This document shows positions 25,634-34,775 of a stretch of DNA of 64,000 bases, piece after piece. Made by a program: the position numbers and the translations under genes. Position 1 is the first letter of the stretch; every line of letters begins with the position of its first letter. The notes under the pieces were generated by a model. The model had not been told where the DNA came from. It made no database searches and saw only the letters and a program-made list of their open reading frames with translations. Source of the stretch: Methylocella silvestris BL2 (GTDB lineage Bacteria; Pseudomonadota; Alphaproteobacteria; Rhizobiales; Beijerinckiaceae); assembly GCF_000021745.1 (NCBI RefSeq), contig NC_011666.1, positions 1,860,001 to 1,924,000 of the forward strand, given 5' to 3'.

Positions 25634-26449
25634 TCAGCGCCCCTTGGGCTTTTTCGCAGCCGGACCGAGGCTTTTGCGCAGGGCGTCCATGATGTCGATG
25701 ACATTGCTCTCCGCGCTGCCCTTCCCCGTCTTTTCCTCGGCTTTGGTCTTTTTCGCCGGCGGCGTTTTCTTGGCCTCGATGATATCCCGCAGCCGATCCT
25801 GCACCGGATCGCTCGCCATCTCCGGGCTCCAGGGTTTAACGCGCTCCTCGATCAGCCTGTTAACGAGAGACAACAGCTCGGGGACCGGCTTTTGATCCTT
25901 GATGGCGTCGAAATAGAGCTTTGGATCGCGCACCTCGTCGCCATAACGCAGCGTCCATAGGATGATGCCCTTGCCGCGCGGCTCCAGCAACACCGCGCGT
26001 TCGCGGCGGTAGAGCACGAGGCGGGAAATCCCGACCATTTTGGTCGCCTTCATCGCCTCTCGGATGACGGCGAAAGCTTCCTCTCCAACTTCGTCGCCCG
26101 GGGTCAGATAGTGCGGCGCGTCATACCAGATCCAGTCGATCGAGTCGGCCGGCGCGAACAGCTCGATGTCGATCGTGCGGGCGCTCTCCAGCGCGACGGA
26201 ATCGAGTTCCTCATCTTCGAGCATGACGTAAGACTGATCGTCGCGCGGAAAGCCCTTGACCTGATCGGCCGAATCTACAGGCTTGCCCGAAACCGAATCG
26301 ATGTAGCGGCTTTGCACCCTGTTGCCGGTAGCCCGGTTCAGCGTGTGAAAGCGCAGCTTTTCCTTTTCGGATTTCGCCGGCGCCATGACCACGGGGCAGG
26401 TCACGAGCGAGAGCTTCAGATAACCTTTCCAGAATGAACGCGGAGCCAT
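25634..26449 (-). CDS. ku: Non-homologous end-joining protein Ku (second copy)
   Basis: A 271-residue Ku starting at MAPRSFWKGYLKLSLVTCPV, the common N-terminus of Ku proteins paired with LigD. It shows KEKLRFHTLNRATGNRVQSR, DQVKGFPRDDQSYVMLEDEE and GISRLVLYRRERAVLLEPRG. The basic tail is shorter than in the first copy. The ATG at 26447-26449 has AAAGG upstream. It lies 19 bp after ligD in the same direction, so it is the likely main LigD partner. Alphaproteobacteria such as Sinorhizobium also carry several ku genes that form different homo- or heterodimers. Confidence 0.95.
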   Translation of the reverse strand: MAPRSFWKGYLKLSLVTCPVVMAPAKSEKEKLRFHTLNRATGNRVQSRYIDSVSGKPVDSADQVKGFPRDDQSYVMLEDEELDSVALESARTIDIELFAPADSIDWIWYDAPHYLTPGDEVGEEAFAVIREAMKATKMVGISRLVLYRRERAVLLEPRGKGIILWTLRYGDEVRDPKLYFDAIKDQKPVPELLSLVNRLIEERVKPWSPEMASDPVQDRLRDIIEAKKTPPAKKTKAEEKTGKGSAESNVIDIMDALRKSLGPAAKKPKGR

Positions 26450-26468
26450 AGGCTGCCTTTCTTGCGGA

Positions 26469-29135
26469 TCACGCGGCCGCCTTGGCGCGGCCGAGGCGTT
26501 TGATCGCCGCCTCCAGCGGACGCGCGCCCGAATCATAGTCGGCCCAGGCTTTGCTCTTGTCGAGAAGCCCAACGGACGTGCGGATCGTAAAGGCTTTCGG
26601 ATCGAGGCTGTTGGTCGCCTCGCTCCAGTTCAGCGGCATCGAAACCGTGGCGCCCGGACGCGCGCGTGGCGACAGCGGCGCGACGGCCGTCGACATGCGG
26701 TCATTGCGCAGGTAGTCGAGGAAAATACGCCCCGCGCGAAGCTTTTTGGACATGTTGAGGAGATAGGCGTTCGAATTGTCCGCGGCCATGCGCCGGCAGA
26801 CCTCCTGAGCGAACCCCTTCGCCTCGGGCCAGGTGAGTTTGGAGCCCTTGGCGACCGCCAGCGGCGTGACGACATGCAGCCCCTTGCCGCCCGTCGTCTT
26901 GCAGAAACTGACGAGCCCCAGCGCGTCGAGCCTGTCGCGCATCTCAAGAGCGGCGGCTGCCACCTGCTCGAAGGCGACGTCGGGGCCGGGGTCGAGATCG
27001 AATATCAGCCGCCCGGGCGTCTCCGGGCGCCCCGGCGCGCAGTTCCACGGATGCAGCTCAAGCCCAGCGATTTGCGCCACCGCCGCCAATCCCTCAACAC
27101 GGTCGATCTGCAGATAGGGCGCGCGATCGCCCGACACGGTCACAAGATCGAGCAGGTTCGAGGCTCCGGCCATGGCGTGGCGCTGAAAGAATTGCTGGCC
27201 AGTGATCCCGTCGGGCGCGCGGATGAGCGAGCAAGGCCTGCCGCGCACATGCTCTATGAGCCAGGGACCGGCCGCTTCGTAATAGCGCGCCAGATCGAGT
27301 TTCGAGACCGGAGCTTCGGCGCCGTCAGCCGGCCACAACTCCTTCGCCGGGTTGGAGATGGCGACGCCCATGACGATGGGTTTGCCGTTGGCCGTCGCCA
27401 TGGGCTTATCCGAGGATGAACGCGCGCTCGCCTGAATCTCTGCGGGATCGGGAACAGCAGCTTGCTCCGGCGGGGCCGGCGTCTCGGCTTCGACCTCTTC
27501 GGCCGGCTTGTCTTCGCGCAGCCCTTTGAAGGCCGCCTGCCGCACCATGCCGGCGCCTGTAAACCCCGCAAACTCAATCTCGGCGACGAGCTCCGGCTTC
27601 AGCCAATGGATCGAAGCGGTTTTGCGTGGCGCGCTCGGCCCGGTGAAGGGCGATGTCTCCGCCGCGAACTGCTTCAGCTTCGGCAGCAGGGTTTTGACCT
27701 TGGCTTCGCCGAACCCCGTTCCGATGCGGCCGATATAGGTGAAATTCTCGCCGTGATGGACGCCCGCCAACAGGGAGCGGAATTTCCCCTCCGTGGTCGT
27801 CCATCCGCCGATCACCACCTCGTGGCCGGCGCGGCACTTCGCCCTGGTCCAGCTGTCGGAGCGGCCGGGCTGGTAGGGCGCGTCGCGTTTCTTTGAAACG
27901 ATGCCTTCCAGATTGAGGCGGCAGGCGGATTGCAAAATCGCGTCGCCGCCGGTCTCGAAGTGCTCGACGAAACGGATCAGCGCGCCCGCGCCAAGCCGCG
28001 CGCCGGCTATGAGACGCGCCAACGCCTGCTTGCGCGCGGCGAGCGGCTCGAGCCGCAAATCTCTCCCGCCCTCGAACATCAGGTCGAAGGCGTAGAAAAT
28101 CAGATCATCGGTATTCTGTTCTGAAAGCGCCGCCTGCAGCGCCACGAAATCGGGCGAGCCCGAGCTATCCAGCGCGACGATCTCGCCATCGATGATAGCG
28201 TCGGGGAAATCCGCCGCCTCCGCAGCGATCGCCGCGAATTTATCGGTCCAGTCCAGCCCCTTGCGCGTTTTCAGCGTCGCTTTGCCGCCGGCGACGCGAA
28301 GCTGCATGCGATAGCCGTCGAATTTGATTTCATGAACCCAACCGTCGCCCGAAGGCGGCCGCTCGACCGGCTGGCAAAGCTGCGGCGGCAGGAAATCCGG
28401 CATTTGCGCCAAAGCCGCGCCAGATTTTTTCCGCGTGGCCTTGGGCGCCGCGCGCGCCTCGGCGGCGAGCCCCTTGTTCGAGTCCCACACCGCTTTCGGA
28501 TCGGCGGCTTGCTCGCCCGCGAGCATGAAAGGCTTTGGCCCCTTGCCCTTGCCGGCCGCGATCGCCGCCATCGCGCGGCCCGAAGCGACGGAGCGGTCCT
28601 CCGCCAGCAGAGCGTCGGCGTCGCCATCCCGCGCGTAGCCGTCGCGATGTTTGATGAGCAGCCAATTGGTTCGTTTGCCGCCCGTGCGGTCGGCCTTCAT
28701 GCGCACGAGCACCCAACTGCCATACAGCCTTTGGCCGTCGAGCGTGAATTTGAGATCGCCGTCGGCCAGCGCCTGTTCAGGCGTCTTGTCGCCCTCCGGC
28801 GCCCAGAACCCGCGATCCCACAGCTGGACCGTGCCGCCCCCATATTGGCCTTTGGGGATCACGCCTTCGAAATCGCCATAGTCGAGCGGATGATCCTCGA
28901 CCTCAACTGCAAGGCGCTTGTCATGCGGATCGAGCGAGGGGCCCTTGGTGACAGCCCATGATTTGAAGACTCCGTCGAGCTCCAGTCGAAGATCGTAATG
29001 GAGCCGGGTTGCGGCATGTTTCTGGATGACGAAGCGCCGACGCGGTCCGGCCGCGATCGGAGCCTCTCCGCTCGGTTCCGCCGTTTGAGCAAAGTCGCGC
29101 TTGGCGCGATAGGTTTTGAGCTTGGTGTCCGCCAC
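26469..29135 (-). CDS. ligD: ATP-dependent DNA ligase LigD (phosphoesterase-ligase-polymerase)
   Basis: An 888-residue end-joining enzyme with all three parts. The N-terminal 3'-phosphoesterase is at about 30-200 ([40 protein letters not shown]). The adenylating ligase is at about 245-545, with nucleophile K271 in [11 protein letters not shown]. The C-terminal primase-like polymerase is at about 585-880, with metal-binding aspartates in FDLDPG (712-717). This PE-Lig-Pol order is the Pseudomonas-type order, unlike the Pol-PE-Lig order of mycobacteria. It is followed by ku after 19 bp. Together they can repair double-strand breaks without a template. Confidence 0.95.
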   Translation of the reverse strand: MADTKLKTYRAKRDFAQTAEPSGEAPIAAGPRRRFVIQKHAATRLHYDLRLELDGVFKSWAVTKGPSLDPHDKRLAVEVEDHPLDYGDFEGVIPKGQYGGGTVQLWDRGFWAPEGDKTPEQALADGDLKFTLDGQRLYGSWVLVRMKADRTGGKRTNWLLIKHRDGYARDGDADALLAEDRSVASGRAMAAIAAGKGKGPKPFMLAGEQAADPKAVWDSNKGLAAEARAAPKATRKKSGAALAQMPDFLPPQLCQPVERPPSGDGWVHEIKFDGYRMQLRVAGGKATLKTRKGLDWTDKFAAIAAEAADFPDAIIDGEIVALDSSGSPDFVALQAALSEQNTDDLIFYAFDLMFEGGRDLRLEPLAARKQALARLIAGARLGAGALIRFVEHFETGGDAILQSACRLNLEGIVSKKRDAPYQPGRSDSWTRAKCRAGHEVVIGGWTTTEGKFRSLLAGVHHGENFTYIGRIGTGFGEAKVKTLLPKLKQFAAETSPFTGPSAPRKTASIHWLKPELVAEIEFAGFTGAGMVRQAAFKGLREDKPAEEVEAETPAPPEQAAVPDPAEIQASARSSSDKPMATANGKPIVMGVAISNPAKELWPADGAEAPVSKLDLARYYEAAGPWLIEHVRGRPCSLIRAPDGITGQQFFQRHAMAGASNLLDLVTVSGDRAPYLQIDRVEGLAAVAQIAGLELHPWNCAPGRPETPGRLIFDLDPGPDVAFEQVAAAALEMRDRLDALGLVSFCKTTGGKGLHVVTPLAVAKGSKLTWPEAKGFAQEVCRRMAADNSNAYLLNMSKKLRAGRIFLDYLRNDRMSTAVAPLSPRARPGATVSMPLNWSEATNSLDPKAFTIRTSVGLLDKSKAWADYDSGARPLEAAIKRLGRAKAAA

Positions 29136-29201
29136 GTTGCGTTTTCCGGCGCTGGACGCATTCGTCGCTAAACGCGCGAGCGCCGGAAAAGTAACGAATG
29201 G

Positions 29202-30767
29202 CTAGGCCGCGGCGGCCTCTGTTCTGGCCACGAAGATGGCGTTGGCGGACAGGCAGAACTCCCGCCACGCTGCGGCAAGATCGAGCAGGATCGCCTGCAC
29301 ATAGTCCTTCGCAAGCTTGTCTTCGCCTGGAAAATTGGACAGCGCGCATGAGGTTCGATTGAACTTCACGACGCAGTCGAGCAGCGTCTGAAGAAAGCCG
29401 TCGAAGTTTTGCAAGATTTTTGGCGTGAGGTCCGAGCGGCCGGCCGCGATGGCGACGCCATCCATGTCAAACGGCAGCTCGCCCAGTTTGGCAAGCGCGT
29501 CAGCGAAAACCTCTTCCATCGTCGCAAGCATGGCGCGCTGGGTGACGAATTCCTTGTCGGAGCTGGCGAGCAGGCGATTGAGATGCGTCCGGTAGGCGGC
29601 GAGAATGTGCGATTGGCGCTCGGCGGTCCATTGCCCGAAAGCGGCGAGCGCGACTTCATTTGCCATGCCGTTCTCCTTCGCCGGCGCAAAGCGCGTGATG
29701 TCGCGCAAAAGGCGCTGGGCCGCCTCCACCGCGCCCTCCATATAACCGCCCGCAGCGCCGGCCGTTTCCGAGCCGCCGAACAGGAGCCTGCCGCCCCAGG
29801 CGGCCTGACGCAGATAGGGATTGTCATAGAGCGGGCGCTCCGCCAGGGGGGCGAGATCGCTCGCCGCGCAGGTGAACGCCTCGGCGGCCCAATCCTGATA
29901 ATGCAATTCGCCCTGTTCGAGCTCGGGCCCAAAAATTTGCGCGATCTGATTGCCCATCAGCATGGGCAGCCCGACCGCGAAGGATTCCCTTAGGGCGGGC
30001 GTCAAAGCCAGGAAGGCGCCAAGCGCGGCGCCCGTCCCGGCGGCGTCGCAGGCGTCGAAAATCTCATAGAACACGGCGTCCTGATGGGTGACATAGGCGT
30101 TGCCCGACGCGCCCGCCTCGCGCCAAAGCGACCGATCATACACCGTCACCGCCTTGGCCTCGGCGGCCATCCAGGTCGCGGTTTCGCGCAGCGCGTCGAC
30201 GAGATGATGGTCGAGGGCCGGCTCAAAAACGATGCTCTGTTCGACGAGGCGCGGCGGCAGCGCCAGCACGACGCGGCGGGCCTCGACAATTGTCTCAGCC
30301 TCGCCCGCGCGAACCGTCAGCTTGATATGATCGCCGCAATCCTTGATCGCGGTGACGACATGGCCGAGTTGTATGCGGTCCGCCGGAATTTTTGCCGCGA
30401 GCGCCTCGATGAGAGACGCCGTTCCGCCGGCAATGCGCCGCGCCCCGGCGTGGACGCTCTCCCCTTCCGAACGCTCGGCCCGCTTGTCGAAGTCGACGAG
30501 GCGCAGGACGGCGCCTTCATCATGCTGGGCGAAATGAGCGAGGCCGAGATCCGCCACGAGTTTTGTGATGCGCGGCTGAGTCTCCGGCCAAAACCATGTC
30601 GGGCCAAGATCGACGCGCATCGCGGCTTTTTCGGACTGTTCCGAAAGGACGCGGCCGCCGAGGCGCGAGCGCGCCTCAAACACGCAATAGTCGCGCCCGG
30701 CCGCTTCCAGCTCGGCGGCAAGCGCCAGGCCGCATAATCCGCCGCCGATGATGGCCGTCTCAAGCAT
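29202..30767 (-). CDS. FAD-dependent amine oxidase-family protein
   Basis: A 521-residue flavoprotein. The N-terminal FAD-binding motif is AIIGGGLCGLALAAELEAAG, with GGRVLSEQ at about 37. The C-terminal flavin-contact region is NPYLRQAAWGGRLLFGGSET and YMEGAVEAAQRLL (about 320-355). The protein extends about 160 residues beyond the usual amine-oxidase end, in a helical segment with no recognised fold (from NEVALAAFGQWTAERQ). The substrate is unknown; oxidation of an amine or a carotenoid-like compound are both possible in this superfamily. It lies 24 bp after the ferredoxin gene on the same strand, so electron transfer between them is plausible. Confidence 0.75.
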   Translation of the reverse strand: MLETAIIGGGLCGLALAAELEAAGRDYCVFEARSRLGGRVLSEQSEKAAMRVDLGPTWFWPETQPRITKLVADLGLAHFAQHDEGAVLRLVDFDKRAERSEGESVHAGARRIAGGTASLIEALAAKIPADRIQLGHVVTAIKDCGDHIKLTVRAGEAETIVEARRVVLALPPRLVEQSIVFEPALDHHLVDALRETATWMAAEAKAVTVYDRSLWREAGASGNAYVTHQDAVFYEIFDACDAAGTGAALGAFLALTPALRESFAVGLPMLMGNQIAQIFGPELEQGELHYQDWAAEAFTCAASDLAPLAERPLYDNPYLRQAAWGGRLLFGGSETAGAAGGYMEGAVEAAQRLLRDITRFAPAKENGMANEVALAAFGQWTAERQSHILAAYRTHLNRLLASSDKEFVTQRAMLATMEEVFADALAKLGELPFDMDGVAIAAGRSDLTPKILQNFDGFLQTLLDCVVKFNRTSCALSNFPGEDKLAKDYVQAILLDLAAAWREFCLSANAIFVARTEAAAA

Positions 30768-30791
30768 GGCGAGTCTCGTAAAAAAGGAGAT

Positions 30792-31136
30792 TTAGACCTT
30801 CGGGACGATGATCAGGCGCTCGACCGGTTCGCCCGCGCCAAAATGCCGGTCGACGATCTCGTCGATGTCGTCAACGGTCTCCGGATGGTACCAGACGCCC
30901 TCCGGATAGACGACCATCAAGGGGCCGGCGCGGCAGAAGCTGAGGCAGCCGGAGGCGGTCACGCAGACGTCAGTCAGACGCTGGGCCTCCACCTTTTTCT
31001 GCAGATGCTCCCAAAGCGGCTGCGCGCCGCTTTCCATGCAGCTGCCACGCGGATGCCCGGGCGGACGCTTCGTGAAGCAGGCGATGACGTGATATTTGAA
31101 GACGACAGGGAGATCGAGTTCAGCGACTGAGGACAT
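30792..31136 (-). CDS. Thioredoxin-like [2Fe-2S] ferredoxin
   Basis: A 114-residue protein of the (2Fe-2S) ferredoxin family with a thioredoxin fold. The N-terminal cysteine region is IACFTKRPPGHPRGSC, and the second pair is in CVTASGCLSFCRAGPLMVVYP. The end has EGVWYHPETVDDIDEIVDRH, typical of these stand-alone ferredoxins. Four or five cysteines are placed to hold a [2Fe-2S] cluster. The ATG at 31136 fits the family. An ATG at 31154 would add six residues, and neither has a strong Shine-Dalgarno sequence. It sits between pqqC and the amine oxidase gene. Confidence 0.85.
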   Translation of the reverse strand: MSSVAELDLPVVFKYHVIACFTKRPPGHPRGSCMESGAQPLWEHLQKKVEAQRLTDVCVTASGCLSFCRAGPLMVVYPEGVWYHPETVDDIDEIVDRHFGAGEPVERLIIVPKV

Positions 31137-31399
31137 CCAAAAGTTCCAAATCATCGGGATCGATTGATTTAGAACAATTCAATTTGCGTGCCGCAGCGCA
31201 CACGGCCGTTTGCGCTGCGGCCAGAGGGCGGGGACAATCATCGCTTTCCGTGTGGAAAGCCGCTTTTTTGAAAATTTTTCGCGGCGCGATCCGGCCGGCG
31301 GTCTTACCCGCGGCCGCGCCGAAAGCGGACAGTTTTGTCAGGAAAGCGCCATAAGGGCGCGGGCGCTCGGCCACGCCCTGGCGCCGCGGAAGGTCGCTT

Positions 31400-32158
31400 T
31401 TAGGTCGGAACGAAAGCGCCTGGCGGTATCAGCCCCGGAACCACATAAGCGTGATGCAGCGCGTCGAGCTGAGCCCAGAGCACGTCGCATTTGAAGCGCA
31501 CCGCGCCGACGCAAGCCTCCTGTTCGGCGCGGGTCGCGGCGTTCTCCTTGACGTAGCCGAGCGCGAAATCCGCATCGCGCGGGGCCTGCGTCAGACGCCG
31601 CTTGAAATAGGCCATCACATCGTCGCCAATGAAATCGTAATTTTCCAGCATTCCGGCGATGCGCTCGCGATGAATCGACGGCGCAAACAGCTCCGTCAGC
31701 GAGGAGGCGACGGCGACGACAAGCGGCTGCTCACGCACGAAATATACATAGGATTCAACAATATGACGCGTCGCCGGCAGGGCGCCCTGACGCGAGACGA
31801 CATAGTCGCGATCAAGGCCGAGGCCGTCCGTCAAAATGAGCCAGCGTTCGAGGCCGCCCGGCTCGTCGCCGAAGCCGTCATGATCATGGATGCGGCGGAC
31901 CCATTCGCGCCGCAGAGCGCGATCATGCGTGCGGCTGATCAGGGCGGCGTCCTTGCGCGGAACCGCCTCCTGATAACAATAGCGATTGAGCGCCCAGGCC
32001 TGCACCTGGCCCTTGTTCAGCTTTCCGCCGTGCAGAAGCTTATGGAACGCATGCTTGTCATGATAGCGCTCGACCCCGACGGCGCGGATCTCCGCCTCGA
32101 ATTTTTCGGGCGACCATAATTCCGTCTCGCTCGGCCGCAACGGGCTCATCTCATTCAT
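31400..32158 (-). CDS. pqqC: Pyrroloquinoline-quinone synthase PqqC
   Basis: A 252-residue cofactor-free oxidase that carries out the last ring closure and eight-electron oxidation forming PQQ, the cofactor of methanol dehydrogenase. Typical segments are VERYHDKHAFHKLLHGG, LNRYCYQEAVPRKDAAL, RRIHDHDG, RHIVESYVYFVRE and SLTELFAPSIHRERI. The active-site tyrosine, histidines and arginines of the family are in these stretches. The other pqq genes (A, B, D, E) are not in the window, so pqqC is separated from them or the rest lie elsewhere. It diverges from a glutathione S-transferase gene. Confidence 0.94.
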   Translation of the reverse strand: MNEMSPLRPSETELWSPEKFEAEIRAVGVERYHDKHAFHKLLHGGKLNKGQVQAWALNRYCYQEAVPRKDAALISRTHDRALRREWVRRIHDHDGFGDEPGGLERWLILTDGLGLDRDYVVSRQGALPATRHIVESYVYFVREQPLVVAVASSLTELFAPSIHRERIAGMLENYDFIGDDVMAYFKRRLTQAPRDADFALGYVKENAATRAEQEACVGAVRFKCDVLWAQLDALHHAYVVPGLIPPGAFVPT

Positions 32159-32328
32159 GACTATCCTCCCTGCCGCGGCAGGCCGGCCGTTCCATCCGCG
32201 CGAACGGGCGCCGCCATTGGGCGTGAGCCTAGCGTCTTCCGCCCTTTCAAGGATTGACGCCGATCAAGGTCGGGCGGGATGGCGCGCGAATTGCGAACGC
32301 CGGGGCTTCACCGCAAAAGGCGCGCTTT

Positions 32329-32943
32329 ATGAAGTTCTATATGACGCCCGGGTCCTGCTCGACCGGCATCCACATCCTGCTTGAGGAGGTGGGTCTCGTC
32401 TTCGAGGCCTATATCGTCAATCTGGTGAAGGGCGATCATTTGAAGCCCGATTATCTCGCCATCAATCCCAATGGGACCATTCCCACCCTGGTATGCGACG
32501 ACGGGGGGACGCTGACCGACTTCAACTCGATCGCGGTGTGGCTCGCCAAAACCTATCCGAGGCGGCGCCTCATGCCGCAGGACGAGCAGGCGGCGCAGTT
32601 CGCCCTTGAGACGCTGAATTTTTGCACGCGGCACATTCACGGCGAGGGCTTCCGCCGCGTCTTCACGCCGGAAAACTATGTCTCCGCGCGAAAAGGCGTC
32701 GAAGCCATCAAGAGCGAAGGCCGCGACATCGTCCTCAAAGCGCTGGAGACGGTGAACGGCGAGTTGTCCGGCAAAGCCTATGTCGCCGGGGATTTTTCGA
32801 TCGCCGACGCCGCTTTGTTCTATGTCGAATTCTGGGCCGACAAGACCAATATTCCGCTGCCGGACAATTGCCTCGCGCATTACAAGCTGATGCGTTCGCG
32901 TCCGGCCGTGCGGCAGGTTCTGGCCGAGGAAGGCTATCGGTAA
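32329..32943 (+). CDS. Glutathione S-transferase family protein
   Basis: A 204-residue protein with the two-domain GST layout. The thioredoxin-like N-terminus is MKFYMTPGSCSTGIHILLEE, where S10 or C11 is near the usual catalytic position. Then follow NPNGTIPTLVCDDG with its cis-proline and DFNSIAVWLA. The helical C-terminal half has KAYVAGDFSIADAALFYVE (about 155-173), the N-capping box. The substrate is unknown. The ATG at 32329 is favoured over an upstream in-frame ATG because it matches the family start. It converges with the fadE gene, 19 bp between them. Confidence 0.88.
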   Translation: MKFYMTPGSCSTGIHILLEEVGLVFEAYIVNLVKGDHLKPDYLAINPNGTIPTLVCDDGGTLTDFNSIAVWLAKTYPRRRLMPQDEQAAQFALETLNFCTRHIHGEGFRRVFTPENYVSARKGVEAIKSEGRDIVLKALETVNGELSGKAYVAGDFSIADAALFYVEFWADKTNIPLPDNCLAHYKLMRSRPAVRQVLAEEGYR

Positions 32944-32961
32944 TTCGCCCGGAAGAGAGCG

Positions 32962-34746
32962 CTAGAACGCCGCTTCGTCGAAGGCCATCATGGTCTTGCC
33001 GCCGGCCATGATCGACGAAAACAGCCCGCTCGTCTGCGGCAGTACGCGCTGCATGTAGAAGCGCGCGGTTGCGATCTTGGCGGCGTAGAATTTTTCGTCT
33101 TCGCTCTTCTGCGCTTCCGAAAAACTGACTTCGGCCATCCGCGTCCAGAGATAGGCAAGCGCCGTCAGTCCGAACAGCCGCAGATATTCGCTCGCCGCGG
33201 CGCCTGCCTCGTCGGGATCGCGCATGCCCGCGCGCGCGACCTGGGCTGTGGCCTGCTGCAGGCGCTGAAAGGCTTTGCCGAGCGGCTGCACGAATTCAGC
33301 GAGCTGTTTGTCGCCCGAATTCGCCTCGATATAGGCCGAGACCGGGTGGAAGAAGGAGCGCAACAGCCGCCCGGCATGAGCCGGAAGCTTGCGTCCGACG
33401 AGATCAAGCGCCTGGACGCCGTTGGTCCCTTCATAGATCTGCGCGATGCGGGCGTCGCGCGCATATTGCTCCATGCCGTTCTCGCGGATATAGCCATGGC
33501 CGCCCATGATCTGCATGCCGAGATTGGCGCATTCGGTCCCAAGATCCGTCAACAGCGCCTTAACGATCGGCGTCACCAGCGCGACGAAATCCTCCGCATC
33601 CCGGCGCACGGCGGCATCGGAATGGCGACTGAGATCGAGCTGTTTCGCCGCAAGGACCGCCAGCGCCCGGCAGCCTTCGGCATAGGCGCGCTGCGTCAGC
33701 AGCATGCGGCGCACATCCGGATGAACGATAATCGGATCGGCCGGCTTTTCCGGATCTTTGGCGCCGGAGAGCGAACGGCCTTGCAGCCGCTCGCGCGCAT
33801 AGGCCGCGGCGCCCTGATAGGAGGCCTCGGCGACGCCCAACCCCTGCACGCCGACGGCGAGACGCTCGGCGTTCATCATGGCGAACATGGCGCGCAGCCC
33901 CTTATGCGGCTCGCCGATGAGAAAGGCTGTCGCCCCGTCGAAATTCATGACGCAGGTGGCAGACGCCTTGATGCCCATCTTATGCTCGATGGAGCCGCAG
34001 GAAACGCCGTTGCGGGCCCCGAGCGATCCGTCCTCATGCACGAGATATTTCGGGCAGAGGAACAGGCTGATGCCCTTGACGCCTTTCGGCGCGTCCGGCA
34101 GCCGCGCGAGCACGAGATGGATGATGTTGTCGGTCAGATCATGCTCGCCCGCCGAGATGAACATTTTCGATCCCGAAAGCCGGTAGCTTCCGTCCGCCTC
34201 CGGCTCGGCGCGCGTGCGCAGCAAGCCGAGATCCGTGCCGCAATGCGGCTCCGTGAGGCACATGGTGCCGGACCATACGCCTTCAACCATTTTCGGCAGA
34301 TAGGTTCGCTTCAGTTCGTCCGATCCATAGCCGCTGAGGCAGACATAGGCGCCCTGCGTCAGGCCGGGATAGAGGCCAAAGGAGAGATTGGCCGAACACA
34401 TCATCTCCTCGATCATGACGCCGAGCATATGAGGCGCGCCCTGCCCGCCGAATTCCGGATCGCAGGCAAGCGAGGGCCAGCCCCCCTCGCAATAGGTCTG
34501 ATAGGCCTCGCGAAATCCCTTCGGCGTCCGCACGACGCCGTTTTCGAGCGTGCAGCCCTCTTCGTCGCCGGAGCGGTTCAAAGGAAACAGCACCTCCTCG
34601 CAGATCTTCGCGGCCTCCTCGAGAATGGGGTCGATCAGATCGCGCGTAAAATCCTCATAGCCCGGCAAGGCCGCCAGTTCGTCGGCGCCCATCAGCTCGA
34701 ACAGCACGAAGCGTATGTCGCGCAACGGAGCCTTGTAGCTCATCAT
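32962..34746 (-). CDS. fadE: Acyl-CoA dehydrogenase (FadE-type)
   Basis: A 594-residue FAD enzyme that introduces the trans-2 double bond into acyl-CoA, the first step of beta-oxidation. It carries MCLTEPHCGTDLGLLRTRAE (near 160), GSKMFISAGEHDL, MNAERLAVGVQGLG, and GGHGYIRENGMEQYARDARI with YEGTNGVQALDLVGRK, where the glutamate is the catalytic base of the family. The extra C-terminal domain gives the long form seen in Bacillus FadE. Two adjacent ATGs (34746, 34743) are possible starts. It is the last gene of the fadA-fadN-fadE operon, 29 bp after fadN. Confidence 0.92.
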   Translation of the reverse strand: MMSYKAPLRDIRFVLFELMGADELAALPGYEDFTRDLIDPILEEAAKICEEVLFPLNRSGDEEGCTLENGVVRTPKGFREAYQTYCEGGWPSLACDPEFGGQGAPHMLGVMIEEMMCSANLSFGLYPGLTQGAYVCLSGYGSDELKRTYLPKMVEGVWSGTMCLTEPHCGTDLGLLRTRAEPEADGSYRLSGSKMFISAGEHDLTDNIIHLVLARLPDAPKGVKGISLFLCPKYLVHEDGSLGARNGVSCGSIEHKMGIKASATCVMNFDGATAFLIGEPHKGLRAMFAMMNAERLAVGVQGLGVAEASYQGAAAYARERLQGRSLSGAKDPEKPADPIIVHPDVRRMLLTQRAYAEGCRALAVLAAKQLDLSRHSDAAVRRDAEDFVALVTPIVKALLTDLGTECANLGMQIMGGHGYIRENGMEQYARDARIAQIYEGTNGVQALDLVGRKLPAHAGRLLRSFFHPVSAYIEANSGDKQLAEFVQPLGKAFQRLQQATAQVARAGMRDPDEAGAAASEYLRLFGLTALAYLWTRMAEVSFSEAQKSEDEKFYAAKIATARFYMQRVLPQTSGLFSSIMAGGKTMMAFDEAAF

Positions 34747-34775
34747 GATAGGATCGCTCCCGTTCGATACAGCGT

